Assembly (NCBI GenBank): GCA_031286695.1 | Contig: JAITTY010000005.1 | Coordinates: forward strand, 744,001-808,000 | Reading direction: 5' to 3' | DNA length: 64,000 nt | Source of the DNA: Sphingobacterium sp. | Lineage (GTDB): Bacteria > Bacteroidota > Bacteroidia > Sphingobacteriales > Sphingobacteriaceae | Shown: one piece after another, positions 18,101-25,977 of the stretch | How the letters are laid out: each line of letters opens with the position of its first letter | Position numbering within the stretch: position 1 is the stretch's first letter | Notes under the pieces: model-generated | What the model saw: the letters and a program-made list of their open reading frames with translations, nothing else | Databases searched by the model: none | Told to the model about the DNA's origin: nothing | Program-made: the position numbers and the translations under genes

Positions 18101-18761
18101 CGCTGATGTCTGTCCAAAAAGGGATTTTATCATTTATGATGGAACACTCAGTACAGTCATCGGTGAAAGAATCCGACCGGCTGACCGAAGATTTGGAGAC
18201 AGCTACTCCACACGATGTAAAGCTATCAGTGGATTATTCAAACAACAATTTGCTGAAATCAGAAAGCAGTTTGAAGGTCCAGCTTATTTTAGAGAAAAAC
18301 TCAGCTTAAACTATCGGTATAAAGAAACCGAAATCGAAAAATTGAGCTTAAACGAATTCGATCTTCATCAGTCGTCTTATGCTGCATGGAATAATTTGAT
18401 TGCAGCAAATGCAAAAATTTTGCATATTGGAAACAATTATGGTCATATTGAATTTTTGTTGACGCTGCAACAGGCGCAGCGGCGGGTCGAAACATTTATC
18501 CCTGATCCCGAAAAACGCGCTATTGCGGCCAACACGTATCTAAAACAAAAACGTAAATTGACCTATCTGAATCATCTGACAGAAAACGTATTGCATTTTG
18601 ATGTGTTGATCTGGGGCAGTAACGATCAAAAGTTTGAAATTACAGATTCGATACATACTATTGTATGTTATGATTTTACAGAAAAACCCAGTTACATTGG
18701 TTTTGAAGAAGTATTTAGCGATCAATACAGTTGTATATTAAAAAGAAGAATGAATGGATAA
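15135..18761 (+). CDS. MMPL/RND-type exporter fused to PlsC acyltransferase and a methyltransferase-like tail
   Basis: The protein has 1208 residues from the ATG at 15135; an in-frame ATG at 15087 would overlap the previous gene by 47 nt. Residues 1 to about 810 are two MMPL halves: a membrane helix, a periplasmic loop and a bundle of five helices (ATILISMSLLMLILILFYKK and on), repeated once. From about 865 a PlsC domain follows with H886-N-S-L-L-D891 (the H-x4-D dyad) and FPEGTRS near 958. The last 150 residues have a weak Rossmann-like ILHIGNNYG motif and look like a degenerate methyltransferase. In proteobacterial clusters exporter and acyltransferase are separate proteins. Fusion suggests acylation coupled to export of the pigment lipid. 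Confidence 0.87.
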   Translation: MQHYFYQLYLFFKKKPYIACLVALLFLAATGYFALKLKFEEDITRIIPQNERTNEMAKILAQLKFSDKISVIIEREKAATIDDMVEMANSFSDSIVSLAPYYQSIQGQISDEEMESTMQFVYRQLPTLLDENDYKSIADRLPVDSITQTVEANYAALISPTSIVAKSFIQRDPLGIGFMALKKFQKLSIAGDFQLYNGYIFTKDSSKLLLFINPKYSGSETEHNAIFAGRLEQMKSELNKRYLNKSKLSYFGASLVAVANAKQIKTDIQATILISMSLLMLILILFYKKIQIPIIIFIPSIFGALLALAFLYFLRGTISAISISIAAVLIGITIDYALHIMTHFKQTQDIRHLYKEITKPILMSAGTTAVSFLCLLFVNSEALKDLGIFAFIAILFSGIFSLVLIPHIYKPNIKTLDDKNHLIDRISAFSFEQNKPLQLFSYLLLAVSLFTFWKVGFNKDLSALNFFPKELQEAEHKLENSAQQQNKSLFLINYGSNIDQVLSDNSVLYHKLQQDTSIIAVNSIGEIVLSKKDQEAKIAQWNSFWTDGRKKEIRENLIRSSAAFGFKPDAYQAFFMLLDQKFSTASLDDYRELNQGMLAEYLSSKDGFFTTNTIVKTSEGDREKLIRQFNGKSTVVIDRKEMNETFLGQLVNDFNTLINYSFVAIFVILWLSFRRIELTLISMVPIVLTGLVTGGLMGLFHLEFNIFSTIVCTLVFSHGVDFAIFMTAALQKEYSTGKDEMPTYRTSILLAVLTTILAIGALIFAKHPALKSISVVSLLGVTAAVLNTFVLYPLVFRFVFRRRPSQGLSPITLRLRLISAFSFSYYIIGSILSGLLFSLVSNRAWMTRIMSRFGDSVLNSNPFVKKQEFNPHGEDFKKPAIIIANHNSLLDTLLIGRLLPKCVFVTNEWVYKSPVFGRVVRRAGFLMLDEDLEKSKNILKQRIDAGYSIAIFPEGTRSATNDVQRFHKGAFYIAEQLQLDILPIYIHGAADVCPKRDFIIYDGTLSTVIGERIRPADRRFGDSYSTRCKAISGLFKQQFAEIRKQFEGPAYFREKLSLNYRYKETEIEKLSLNEFDLHQSSYAAWNNLIAANAKILHIGNNYGHIEFLLTLQQAQRRVETFIPDPEKRAIAANTYLKQKRKLTYLNHLTENVLHFDVLIWGSNDQKFEITDSIHTIVCYDFTEKPSYIGFEEVFSDQYSCILKRRMNG

Positions 18762-20295
18762 GGTCTACGATAGTGTCATTATTGGTTCCGGTCTCGGAGG
18801 TCTAGTTACCGCAGTTCTTCTCGCCAAATTTGGACGCAAAGTTTGTGTCATTGAAAAAAACAATCAATACGGGGGCAATTTACAAACTTTTGTCCGGGAC
18901 AAAGAGATCTTAGACACGGGTGTTCATTATATCGGAGGCTTAGGTGAGGGCGAAAATTTGTATAAATATTTCGACTATCTGGGAATTATGAAAGATCTAT
19001 CGATCCAACGCATGGGCCTTGACGAATATGATCGGATTTCATTTGAAGGAAATCCCATCAATTATCCGCATGCCCAGGGATACGAGAATTTTATAAGCCA
19101 ATTACTACCTTATTTTCCAGAGGAAGAACAAGCTTTAACAGACTATTGTGAAAAAATACAGGAAATCTGCAATTCTTTTCCAATGTATAACCTTCGCAAA
19201 AGCTTTGGTTTCAATGAAGCTATTCTGGGGATATCATTAAAATCCTTCCTTGATGACTTAACGGATAACGAACTTCTTAAGGCTGTTCTGGTCGGGTCTA
19301 ACTTCCTTTATGTCGCAAAAGAAGGAAGCACGCCGCTCTATGTTCATGCCCTGACCATCAACTCCTATATCCAATCCGCTTGGCGCTGTATAAACGGCGG
19401 CAGCCAAATTGCCAAGTTATTGATTCGCCAATTGCGAAAATATGGTGGCGACATCATCAAAAATAAGGAAGTCATTGCGGTAGAAATGGACGATCAGCTG
19501 ATCAAAGCAGTACGTACCGATGACCAGCAGCTGATCTATGCAAAGGAATTTGTTTCGAATATCAACCTCCAGCATACTTTTGCTATGTTGCCCGAAAGAT
19601 TTCAAAAACAAGCCTATGTCAAGCGTATACAAGGCTTACCGCTGAGCCCTTCAGTTTTTTCCGTTTATATTGTTTGTAAAGAAGGTTATATCCCCTATCA
19701 AAATTATAATATTTACCATTATAAAACTATAGCTTCTGTTTGGTATGATCGGGGGCAATCTCCTTTGGTCATTTCCATGAGCTGCAACAGTGAAAATCAG
19801 GACTATTGCAGTACAATGACGGTGATGTGTTACATGACCGCAAACGAAGTACAAGAATGGCATGAGACTTTCAACCGATCCATTATCCAACAGTTAAGTA
19901 GCCGCGGAGAAACGTATGAGGCTTTTAAAACCGCGAAAGCAGCGGAGATTATCGAAGAACTCCAACTGCTGTTTCCGAATATTAAAGCCGCTACCCGTTC
20001 CATTCATACTTCTAGCCCGCTAAGCTACCGTGACTTTATAGGCGCTGAAGAAGGCAACATGTATGGGTATTTAAAAGAATATAAGCATCCACTGAATAGT
20101 TTAATTTCCACGAAAACGAAGGTTAAGAATTTATTTCTGACAGGCCAGAATGTCAAAATGCATGGCGTATTGGGTGTTACGATTACAGCCTTCTCCTGCT
20201 GCTTAATGATGCTTGGAAAAGAATTTGAAGATGATCTATTTAAAGAGAATGATGAAAAGGTATTGGCTGGCGATCTGGATAGCATCACTGTTTAG
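18754..20295 (+). CDS. phytoene desaturase/retinol saturase-like FAD oxidoreductase
   Basis: The protein has 513 residues. An N-terminal dinucleotide-binding motif VIIGSGLGGLVTA is followed by V-I-E-K-N-N-Q-Y-G-G-N, the pattern of carotenoid desaturases, CrtISO and retinol saturases. The C-terminus ends with the family's G-Q-N-x-x-x-H-G-V-L-G-V block. It overlaps the exporter gene by 8 nt. Polyene substrates suit the family, so it may isomerise, desaturate or saturate a double bond of the aryl polyene or of an alkyl precursor. No experimental role is known to me for this gene in flexirubin synthesis. Confidence 0.85.
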   Translation: MDKVYDSVIIGSGLGGLVTAVLLAKFGRKVCVIEKNNQYGGNLQTFVRDKEILDTGVHYIGGLGEGENLYKYFDYLGIMKDLSIQRMGLDEYDRISFEGNPINYPHAQGYENFISQLLPYFPEEEQALTDYCEKIQEICNSFPMYNLRKSFGFNEAILGISLKSFLDDLTDNELLKAVLVGSNFLYVAKEGSTPLYVHALTINSYIQSAWRCINGGSQIAKLLIRQLRKYGGDIIKNKEVIAVEMDDQLIKAVRTDDQQLIYAKEFVSNINLQHTFAMLPERFQKQAYVKRIQGLPLSPSVFSVYIVCKEGYIPYQNYNIYHYKTIASVWYDRGQSPLVISMSCNSENQDYCSTMTVMCYMTANEVQEWHETFNRSIIQQLSSRGETYEAFKTAKAAEIIEELQLLFPNIKAATRSIHTSSPLSYRDFIGAEEGNMYGYLKEYKHPLNSLISTKTKVKNLFLTGQNVKMHGVLGVTITAFSCCLMMLGKEFEDDLFKENDEKVLAGDLDSITV

Positions 20296-21916
20296 CTCCT
20301 GCGCACTAAACGGTGCTCTAAAAGAAAAAGCTAGATTTAAGCAACTAGAGATCCCAAAATTAAAGCTAGCTGATTCAATGGACAATTACCTTGCAATAGA
20401 CAGCAGCTTTCTATTCCATAATGCACAAGGTTTATGGGAACTCTATGTTGGTGGCAATCCAATCGAAATCGGTTTAAAAACAGGTATATTGACCAAGTCC
20501 CTATATGCTTACCAGGAGCGGGCTTTTTTTACTAAGATCCAAGAGTTTATCCCTTCTGAGCGCAAGCAGAGATGGATGATGCGATTGACGAAGATTTATA
20601 ACCGGAACATCCATAAATACATCCCCTTAGAATATAAAAAAGAGATTTTTGGATTGTCAAATTATGCCTCTTCAAATTACAATGGACTGATGGATCCCTA
20701 TCAGCGTAATTTATTTCTTCATGGGGCACATGATCTAGGCCATGCCTTTCAGGACCTCGCTTTGGTCGGTTGCTCCTCCTTAGCGGCATGGGGATCAAAA
20801 TCGGCAGATGGTGAGCTTATAATAGGTCGAAATTTCGATTTTTACGCAGGCGACGATTTTAGTCACAACAAATTAGTCTCTATTGTGCAACCTGATTCAG
20901 GTTATTCGTTTCTTTCCGTGGGCTGGGCTGGCATGATCGGTGTCGTCTCTGGCATGAACAGTGAGGGCCTGACAGTTACCCTCAATGCGGGAAAATCGTC
21001 TATTCCCTGGGCTGCAAAAACGCCCATATCTATTGTTGCCAGAGAAATACTTCAGTATGCCCGCAATTTTAAGGAGGCCATTGCCATTGCGAAAAAACAC
21101 CCCATTTTCATTTCAGAATCACTGATGATCGGCTCCGCAGCGGAAGGTCGCGCCATTTTGATTGAAATGTCGCCCCATAAATTTGATGTATTTGAATCGG
21201 ACAATGCAGATTATCTACTATGTACAAATCATTTTCAGAGCAACGCCTATCAGTCGGATAAGCGCAACCAAAAGCAGATTGAAGAAAGTCACAGTGCATA
21301 TCGATATGAACTGCTAACCGAGCAATTGCAACAGCAGGATAAACTTACAGCTCCTAAAGTCGCAGCTATATTGAGAGATCGCAATGGATTAAAAAATAAA
21401 GAAATCGGCTATGGCAATGAAAAGGCCTTAAATCAGTTATTGGCTCATCACGGAATCATTTTCCAACCACAAAAACGCCTGGTATGGGTATCTGCCAATC
21501 CCTATCAGCTTGGGGAATTTGTCTGTTATGACCTCAATAAGATCTTTGCAAGCCATACCCATCGGGCAGCTTATTCCTTGGCCAATACAGCATTAAATAT
21601 TCCACAGGATACGTTTTTAACGAGTAAAGCCTATCGCGATTATGAGGACTACCGTAAACAAGATCGGGTAATAGACCGTAAGCTGAAATCAGATGAGAAG
21701 ATTACTGAGTCAGAATGGCAAGAATACCAAAAGCTCAATCCGCTGTTTTGGGCAGTCTATTATAAGAGAGGAAAGTATTACTTTGAGCAAAAGCGCTTTG
21801 GGGAAGCATTAAAGCAATTGCAACAGGCCGACTCTTGCGAAGTGACCACACTGGCTGACCGCAAAAATATTGCTTCATATATCCATAAAATTGAGAAGAA
21901 AGGAGATAATCGATGA
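20252..21916 (+). CDS. C45-type Ntn hydrolase/acyltransferase lipoprotein
   Basis: The protein has 554 residues from the ATG at 20252 (ATGATG; 20249 is also possible). The start region SLFSSC has a lipobox with Cys17, so it is probably a lipoprotein. The core around Cys174 (LVGCSSLAAWG), followed by G-R-N-F-D-F, N-S-E-G-L-T-V-T-L-N and I-L-I-E-M-S, is the pattern of the acyl-CoA:6-aminopenicillanate acyltransferase/choloylglycine hydrolase (peptidase C45) family. These self-process at the Cys and cleave or transfer acyl groups. It overlaps the FAD gene by 44 nt and the ligase by 4 nt. A role in forming or editing the pigment ester is possible but unproven. Confidence 0.8.
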   Translation: MKRYWLAIWIASLFSSCALNGALKEKARFKQLEIPKLKLADSMDNYLAIDSSFLFHNAQGLWELYVGGNPIEIGLKTGILTKSLYAYQERAFFTKIQEFIPSERKQRWMMRLTKIYNRNIHKYIPLEYKKEIFGLSNYASSNYNGLMDPYQRNLFLHGAHDLGHAFQDLALVGCSSLAAWGSKSADGELIIGRNFDFYAGDDFSHNKLVSIVQPDSGYSFLSVGWAGMIGVVSGMNSEGLTVTLNAGKSSIPWAAKTPISIVAREILQYARNFKEAIAIAKKHPIFISESLMIGSAAEGRAILIEMSPHKFDVFESDNADYLLCTNHFQSNAYQSDKRNQKQIEESHSAYRYELLTEQLQQQDKLTAPKVAAILRDRNGLKNKEIGYGNEKALNQLLAHHGIIFQPQKRLVWVSANPYQLGEFVCYDLNKIFASHTHRAAYSLANTALNIPQDTFLTSKAYRDYEDYRKQDRVIDRKLKSDEKITESEWQEYQKLNPLFWAVYYKRGKYYFEQKRFGEALKQLQQADSCEVTTLADRKNIASYIHKIEKKGDNR

Positions 21917-23205
21917 TCCCAACTATAGAACAAGCAAGTCTGGAAGAAATTAAGCTTTTTCAAGACCAAAAACTAAGCGATGTTTTAAACTATTTGAATA
22001 CTCATTCAACCTACTACAAAAGTCTGTTTCAACGAGAAGGCATTGATTTGCAGCGCATCCGCGGCACGCAGGACCTCCACCTTCTTCCGACAACTTCCAA
22101 AGAACAGCTGCAACAGTTTAACTGGGATTTTCTATGTGTTCCCGAAGAGGAGATTATCGACTTATCAACAACTTCCGGCACCTTGGGCAGTCCTGTTGTG
22201 TTTGGATTGACAGATGCCGATCTTGATCGTCTGGCTTACAATGAGATGATTTCTTTTGAGCGGGTAGGCATTAAAAAAGGCGATCGGGTACAAATTATGA
22301 CGACCTTGGACCGCCGTTTTATGGCTGGTTTGGCCTACTTTCTCGGACTCCGCAAGATTGGAGCGGGCATACTCCGTATTGGAGCTGGAATACCACAGAT
22401 GCAATGGGACTCAATTCAGCAGTTTAAACCCAAGTTTCTTGTCGTCGTACCATCCTTCTTACTCAAAATGATTGCTTATGCCGAAGAACATAACATCGAC
22501 TACAACAACAGCTCTGTAAAGGTAGCCATTTGTATAGGTGAAAATCTCAGAACCGCTGAACTGGGGGATAACCAACTCGCAAAACGAATTCAGGAAAAAT
22601 GGAATATTGCCCTCTACTCCACCTATGCTTCTACTGAAATGAGCTCGGCATTTACAGAATGTGAAGCATTCGCAGGAGGCCACCAACATCCGGCCTTAAT
22701 CATTACCGAAATATTGGACGACAAGGGTCTGGCAGTCGCAGATGGTGAGCTGGGCGAATTGGTCGTAACGACATTAGGAATAGAAGCTATGCCCCTATTG
22801 CGCTATCAGACCGGCGATATGGTCAGGCGTCATGCTGCTCCTTGCACATGTGGCAGAAACTCCTATCGAATCGGCCCTGTTGAAGGCCGAAAACAGCAAA
22901 TGATTAAGTATAAAGGCACCACCTTGTTTCCGCCGGCTATGTTTGATGTATTGGCCAGCTATAAAGAAATTGAACAATATCAGATAGAAATATCCAGCAC
23001 TGCAGTTGGTACAGACGACATCCGGATTTTAATCGCTGCCAAGCAACAAAATAGTGCGCTATTAAAAGAAATCAAAGATAGTTTTCAGGCCAAACTGCGC
23101 GTAATTCCCAACGTGGAGTTCGAACGTGAAGAAATTTTGATCAGCAAAATTTACAATCCGCTTAGCCGAAAACCTATTTATCTAGTGGATAAACGGGACC
23201 AGTAA
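21913..23205 (+). CDS. PaaK-like adenylate-forming ligase
   Basis: This 430-residue protein of the phenylacetate-CoA ligase family has the P-loop-like core STTSGTLGSPVVFGLT, the Y-A-S-T-E-M motif (adenine site), Y-Q-T-G-D-M, and a Cys-x-Cys G-R pair (PCTCGR) close to the C-terminal hinge. A good ribosome site AGGAG lies 10 nt upstream. The enzyme probably activates the aryl acid (4-coumarate) as an adenylate and loads it on CoA or an ACP, a step that aryl-polyene pathways need. It is the last gene of the operon; no clear terminator follows in the 188 bp before the tRNA. Confidence 0.87.
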   Translation: MIPTIEQASLEEIKLFQDQKLSDVLNYLNTHSTYYKSLFQREGIDLQRIRGTQDLHLLPTTSKEQLQQFNWDFLCVPEEEIIDLSTTSGTLGSPVVFGLTDADLDRLAYNEMISFERVGIKKGDRVQIMTTLDRRFMAGLAYFLGLRKIGAGILRIGAGIPQMQWDSIQQFKPKFLVVVPSFLLKMIAYAEEHNIDYNNSSVKVAICIGENLRTAELGDNQLAKRIQEKWNIALYSTYASTEMSSAFTECEAFAGGHQHPALIITEILDDKGLAVADGELGELVVTTLGIEAMPLLRYQTGDMVRRHAAPCTCGRNSYRIGPVEGRKQQMIKYKGTTLFPPAMFDVLASYKEIEQYQIEISSTAVGTDDIRILIAAKQQNSALLKEIKDSFQAKLRVIPNVEFEREEILISKIYNPLSRKPIYLVDKRDQ

Positions 23206-23356
23206 GCATCGTCAGCAAGATATTAAGCATTCATATACAAATCATTAGTACCAGCTTAAAAAAATGAAGAATTAGAGAAATCTAAATGTAAAAATACTGA
23301 CGATAAAAAGCACTAAAAATTGCCTGCTAAAAGATTAAATTTTATCGCAAAGATTA

Positions 23357-23387
23357 TTTGTTAGATCTAGAAAATAATATATCTTTG
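23357..23387 (+). promoter_or_regulatory. promoter of tRNA-Arg
   Basis: TTTG (23357-23360), exactly 19 bp, then TATCTTTG (23380-23387) is a perfect Bacteroidota primary-sigma promoter. The tRNA begins 7 bp downstream, as expected. Confidence 0.85.
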
Positions 23388-23393
23388 CGAGAC

Positions 23394-23465
23394 GTTCCCG
23401 TAGTTCAATGGATAGAATTTCAGATTCCGGTTCTGACGATGTGGGTTCGACCCCCGCCGGGAACA
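23394..23465 (+). tRNA. tRNA-Arg (anticodon CCG)
   Basis: This 72-nt gene folds as a tRNA. Acceptor GTTCCCG pairs with CGGGAAC. The anticodon arm is TCAGA-TTCCGGT-TCTGA with anticodon CCG. The T arm is GTGGG-TTCGACC-CCCGC. The discriminator base is A and the CCA end is not encoded. It should read the CGG arginine codon. It stands alone between the pigment cluster and the pectin locus, with its own promoter and terminator. Confidence 0.93.
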
Positions 23466-23479
23466 CAGATTAAAATGGA

Positions 23480-23507
23480 CCCCACTTTAATTTAAAGTGG
23501 GGTTTTC
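23480..23507 (+). terminator. terminator after tRNA-Arg
   Basis: Perfect 11-bp arms CCCCACTTTAA/TTAAAGTGGGG with a single-base centre, followed by TTTTCTT. It lies 14 bp after the tRNA. Confidence 0.85.
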
Positions 23508-23837
23508 TTATGATTTCACTTCGCGATGGCTAAAATGCCAACTAACCTGTACAATTTGCCAGAAAAATTACAATATGAGCTTCTATAAGGCATACATCCG
23601 TCTCGCAAAGCCTAAGAAAAAATTGTCAGTGCAATATATCGATAGGACGTTTTTATATTATGGTGGTGCAGAGTCCAAAGTTGCTGTGGCAATTTATGAT
23701 CCGCGCCATCCTGGTGCACTGGATCTTATGCCAGGATTGTAAAATGAGAGCGTCAGGAAAAACGAGAAATTGTCCCTGAGCCTGTATTTTGTTCGTATCG
23801 TATTCGTACCTGTTTTTGCCTACACCAAAGCTTGTTT
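23508..23837. other. 330-bp spacer without a recognisable gene
   Basis: A plus-strand reading frame ends at 23742. From its ATG at 23575 it could encode 55 residues (MSFYKAYIRLAKPKKK and on), but it has no known motif, no clear ribosome site and no conserved neighbour. A short inverted repeat ATCCTGG/CCAGGAT lies near its end. It could be a gene remnant. No terminator for the convergent PUL was found. Confidence 0.3.
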
Positions 23838-24848
23838 TTAATTCTTTTTTATTAAATTATTCTTTAAAAATTGGTCAATTACATCAACGCACCTATCCAC
23901 CCAAGGATGGAAAAGCCAGAAAGGGTGTACCTGTACATCAAATGTATACACCTGATGAGCCGTCCCCCAACGCTTTAGCATACCAACCAATTCATCTTGT
24001 CCGGCATGAAATCTAGGGAGACCGCTATTTATGAACAACATCGGAATTTTCTGTTCTTCTCTGGCCCAAAATATAGGTGAAGCCTCTTTCCATATTAACG
24101 GTTTTTCGGCAAAGGTTCCTCCGAGCCAGAAGGCATCAGGGGAATCGGGTTTTCGCTCTAAATTGAGTGAAAGCGGAGCCATAAAATCCACCACTCCATC
24201 CAAATTAATAATCGCCTGAATCCGCGTACTGTGTTTAGACTCAAGAAGTGGTTCAAATTTAGGCACACTGCCTGTCAATCCAACCAGACTCGCGAGGTGA
24301 CCTCCTGCGGAACTTCCCGCCACCACGATACGACTACTGTCTATATCGTACTGATCGGCATGATTTTTAAGCCACAAAATAGCCGACTTGATATTGAGTA
24401 AGGCATTGGGATATTTTGCCTCCAAAGATAACTGATACTCCACTGGAATGCAGACATACCCTTTTCTCGCCAACAACTGTGCCATGGGTACATCCATTTC
24501 CTTTTGACCTGAGCGCCATCCACCACCATGGATCCATATCACTGCTGCACGTTTTCGTCGGTCATTAGGCCGGATAACATCGAGATGTAGATCCCGAGGC
24601 CCAAAATCGGTTCGAGCTAGATGTGCATATACCAGATTACGTGCAACCTTTAGATCTCTTCCAAGGCTGTCCATAGCTGGTCGTGCATGGGGATAACTTT
24701 TCTTTATTTGTCGCCATACGCGCATCGTGTTATAAGTCGTATCTTTCGGAATGTAAAGATTCTGCGCCTGCACCGAATCGCAAAACATAAACAATAATAA
24801 CAAACTCCAGAAAGGAAGCTGCTGGGGATAGTTATTTTTCCATTTCAT
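23838..24848 (-). CDS. secreted alpha/beta-hydrolase esterase (BD-FAE/acetylesterase-like) 1
   Basis: The 336 residues have a signal peptide ending at V-Q-A-Q (about residue 29). The oxyanion motif is IHGGGW, the nucleophile elbow GSSAGGH, and a late His lies in V-H-P-F-W, the pattern of carbohydrate acetyl-esterases of the hormone-sensitive-lipase type. It is the last gene of the pectin locus and overlaps the pectinesterase gene by 17 nt, so it probably removes acetyl or feruloyl groups from pectin in the periplasm. The exact ester is not readable from sequence. Confidence 0.85.
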   Translation of the reverse strand: MKWKNNYPQQLPFWSLLLLFMFCDSVQAQNLYIPKDTTYNTMRVWRQIKKSYPHARPAMDSLGRDLKVARNLVYAHLARTDFGPRDLHLDVIRPNDRRKRAAVIWIHGGGWRSGQKEMDVPMAQLLARKGYVCIPVEYQLSLEAKYPNALLNIKSAILWLKNHADQYDIDSSRIVVAGSSAGGHLASLVGLTGSVPKFEPLLESKHSTRIQAIINLDGVVDFMAPLSLNLERKPDSPDAFWLGGTFAEKPLIWKEASPIFWAREEQKIPMLFINSGLPRFHAGQDELVGMLKRWGTAHQVYTFDVQVHPFWLFHPWVDRCVDVIDQFLKNNLIKKN

Positions 24849-25869
24849 CGAGCATTTCTTTAACTTTCCAATCGTCCATTACTTTTTCGAGTTTATAAAC
24901 ATTCCGTTCATCTTCCGGCAACTGATGTGACCAAGTCACTCGCTTTGAAAGTTCCGATGCCCCTGCTCCCTTAGACCCCAATTCGGCGTAAAATACGGTC
25001 TTATCCTTATCTGGGAACAATGCATCTCCCTTCCATTCATTCCAGCCTTCAGGGATAATATGAGCTCCTAAGTTACAATCTATCAGAACCGTATTTGCAT
25101 AAGGACGCCATGGTCTACCAAGAAATACTTTATCGACAGACTCATCTGCAGCTACAAAATCACATTGGTCGAAAACGTAACCATAAAATTGCCCCTGTGG
25201 TGTGGCAGCTGCTGTGACATACGAATTTCGCAACGAGAGCAATCGGCATCTGCTAAAGAACGCAATGCCTGGCCCAAAGATAAAATCCGTCGTTCCGCTA
25301 ATACTGCAATCAGAAAAGTAGCTCCTTGCACCACTTTTACCCAAGTACAAGGTATCCTGAAATCCTAAAAGACGGCAGTTGACCAGTGCAATCTGATCCC
25401 CTTCTAGATGAAGTGCTACGGCCTGCCCTACTGGGCCGGCCGCATTTTCGATAGTTATATCTTTGATAAGCACCCTGTTTGCACGTACCAATAGCGTATA
25501 ACTACTGAAAGTCCCAAGCTTAGGCTGCCCTGTCTCATCTGGACAATCAACTAACTTACCTGCATAATCATCAAAAATAATCTTGGTATTGGCAGCATCT
25601 TCACCAACAAGCTGGACATTTTCGACATAAGTTGGGATAACTATTTTCTCATGGTAAATTCCCTTCCTGATCCAAATCCGAACCGCATGTTCTGCACGAA
25701 AAGCACGAACTGAATTTACCGCTGCCTGTATACTCGTGAAATCACCTTTTCCTTGTTGGTCTACAGTGATCACTTCAAGGCTAGCCGCCCGCAATCCAGA
25801 TCCCAACAATGACAGGCTAACAACTAGGTAAACCGCCACCAAGGTCTTAATTAATTTTATCCGTCTCAT
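24832..25869 (-). CDS. pectinesterase (CE8) 1
   Basis: The protein has 345 residues, a signal peptide (about 28 residues, G-L-R-A-A), and a right-handed beta-helix CE8 domain. Motifs are GDFTSIQAAV, QDTLYL (first catalytic Asp), GTTDFIFGPG (second Asp) and LGRPW (arginine and tryptophan). It hydrolyses methyl esters of homogalacturonan, opening it to PL1 and GH28 enzymes. It is one of two CE8 genes in the locus; the other, at 41459, is at the head of the transcript. It starts 108 bp after the GH43 gene. Confidence 0.92.
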   Translation of the reverse strand: MRRIKLIKTLVAVYLVVSLSLLGSGLRAASLEVITVDQQGKGDFTSIQAAVNSVRAFRAEHAVRIWIRKGIYHEKIVIPTYVENVQLVGEDAANTKIIFDDYAGKLVDCPDETGQPKLGTFSSYTLLVRANRVLIKDITIENAAGPVGQAVALHLEGDQIALVNCRLLGFQDTLYLGKSGARSYFSDCSISGTTDFIFGPGIAFFSRCRLLSLRNSYVTAAATPQGQFYGYVFDQCDFVAADESVDKVFLGRPWRPYANTVLIDCNLGAHIIPEGWNEWKGDALFPDKDKTVFYAELGSKGAGASELSKRVTWSHQLPEDERNVYKLEKVMDDWKVKEMLDEMEK

Positions 25870-25977
25870 AAATCAGAAAATAATTACATTATCAAACTAA
25901 TATATTTATATATAAACTTTATTCATAACTTTAAAATATTCCAATAATTTCATAGCTATTAAAGGGTCAAAACTATA

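Noticed and set aside
23444..23465. Possible attachment site: search for a second copy of the tRNA-Arg 3' end near the other end of the PUL (47100-48640)
   Set aside because: No direct repeat of useful length was found by eye, and no integrase gene is present.
23497..23742. 81-residue plus-strand reading frame after the tRNA terminator
   Set aside because: It starts inside the terminator, has no ribosome site and no recognisable motif; only a shorter version from 23575 could be real, and I could not support it.
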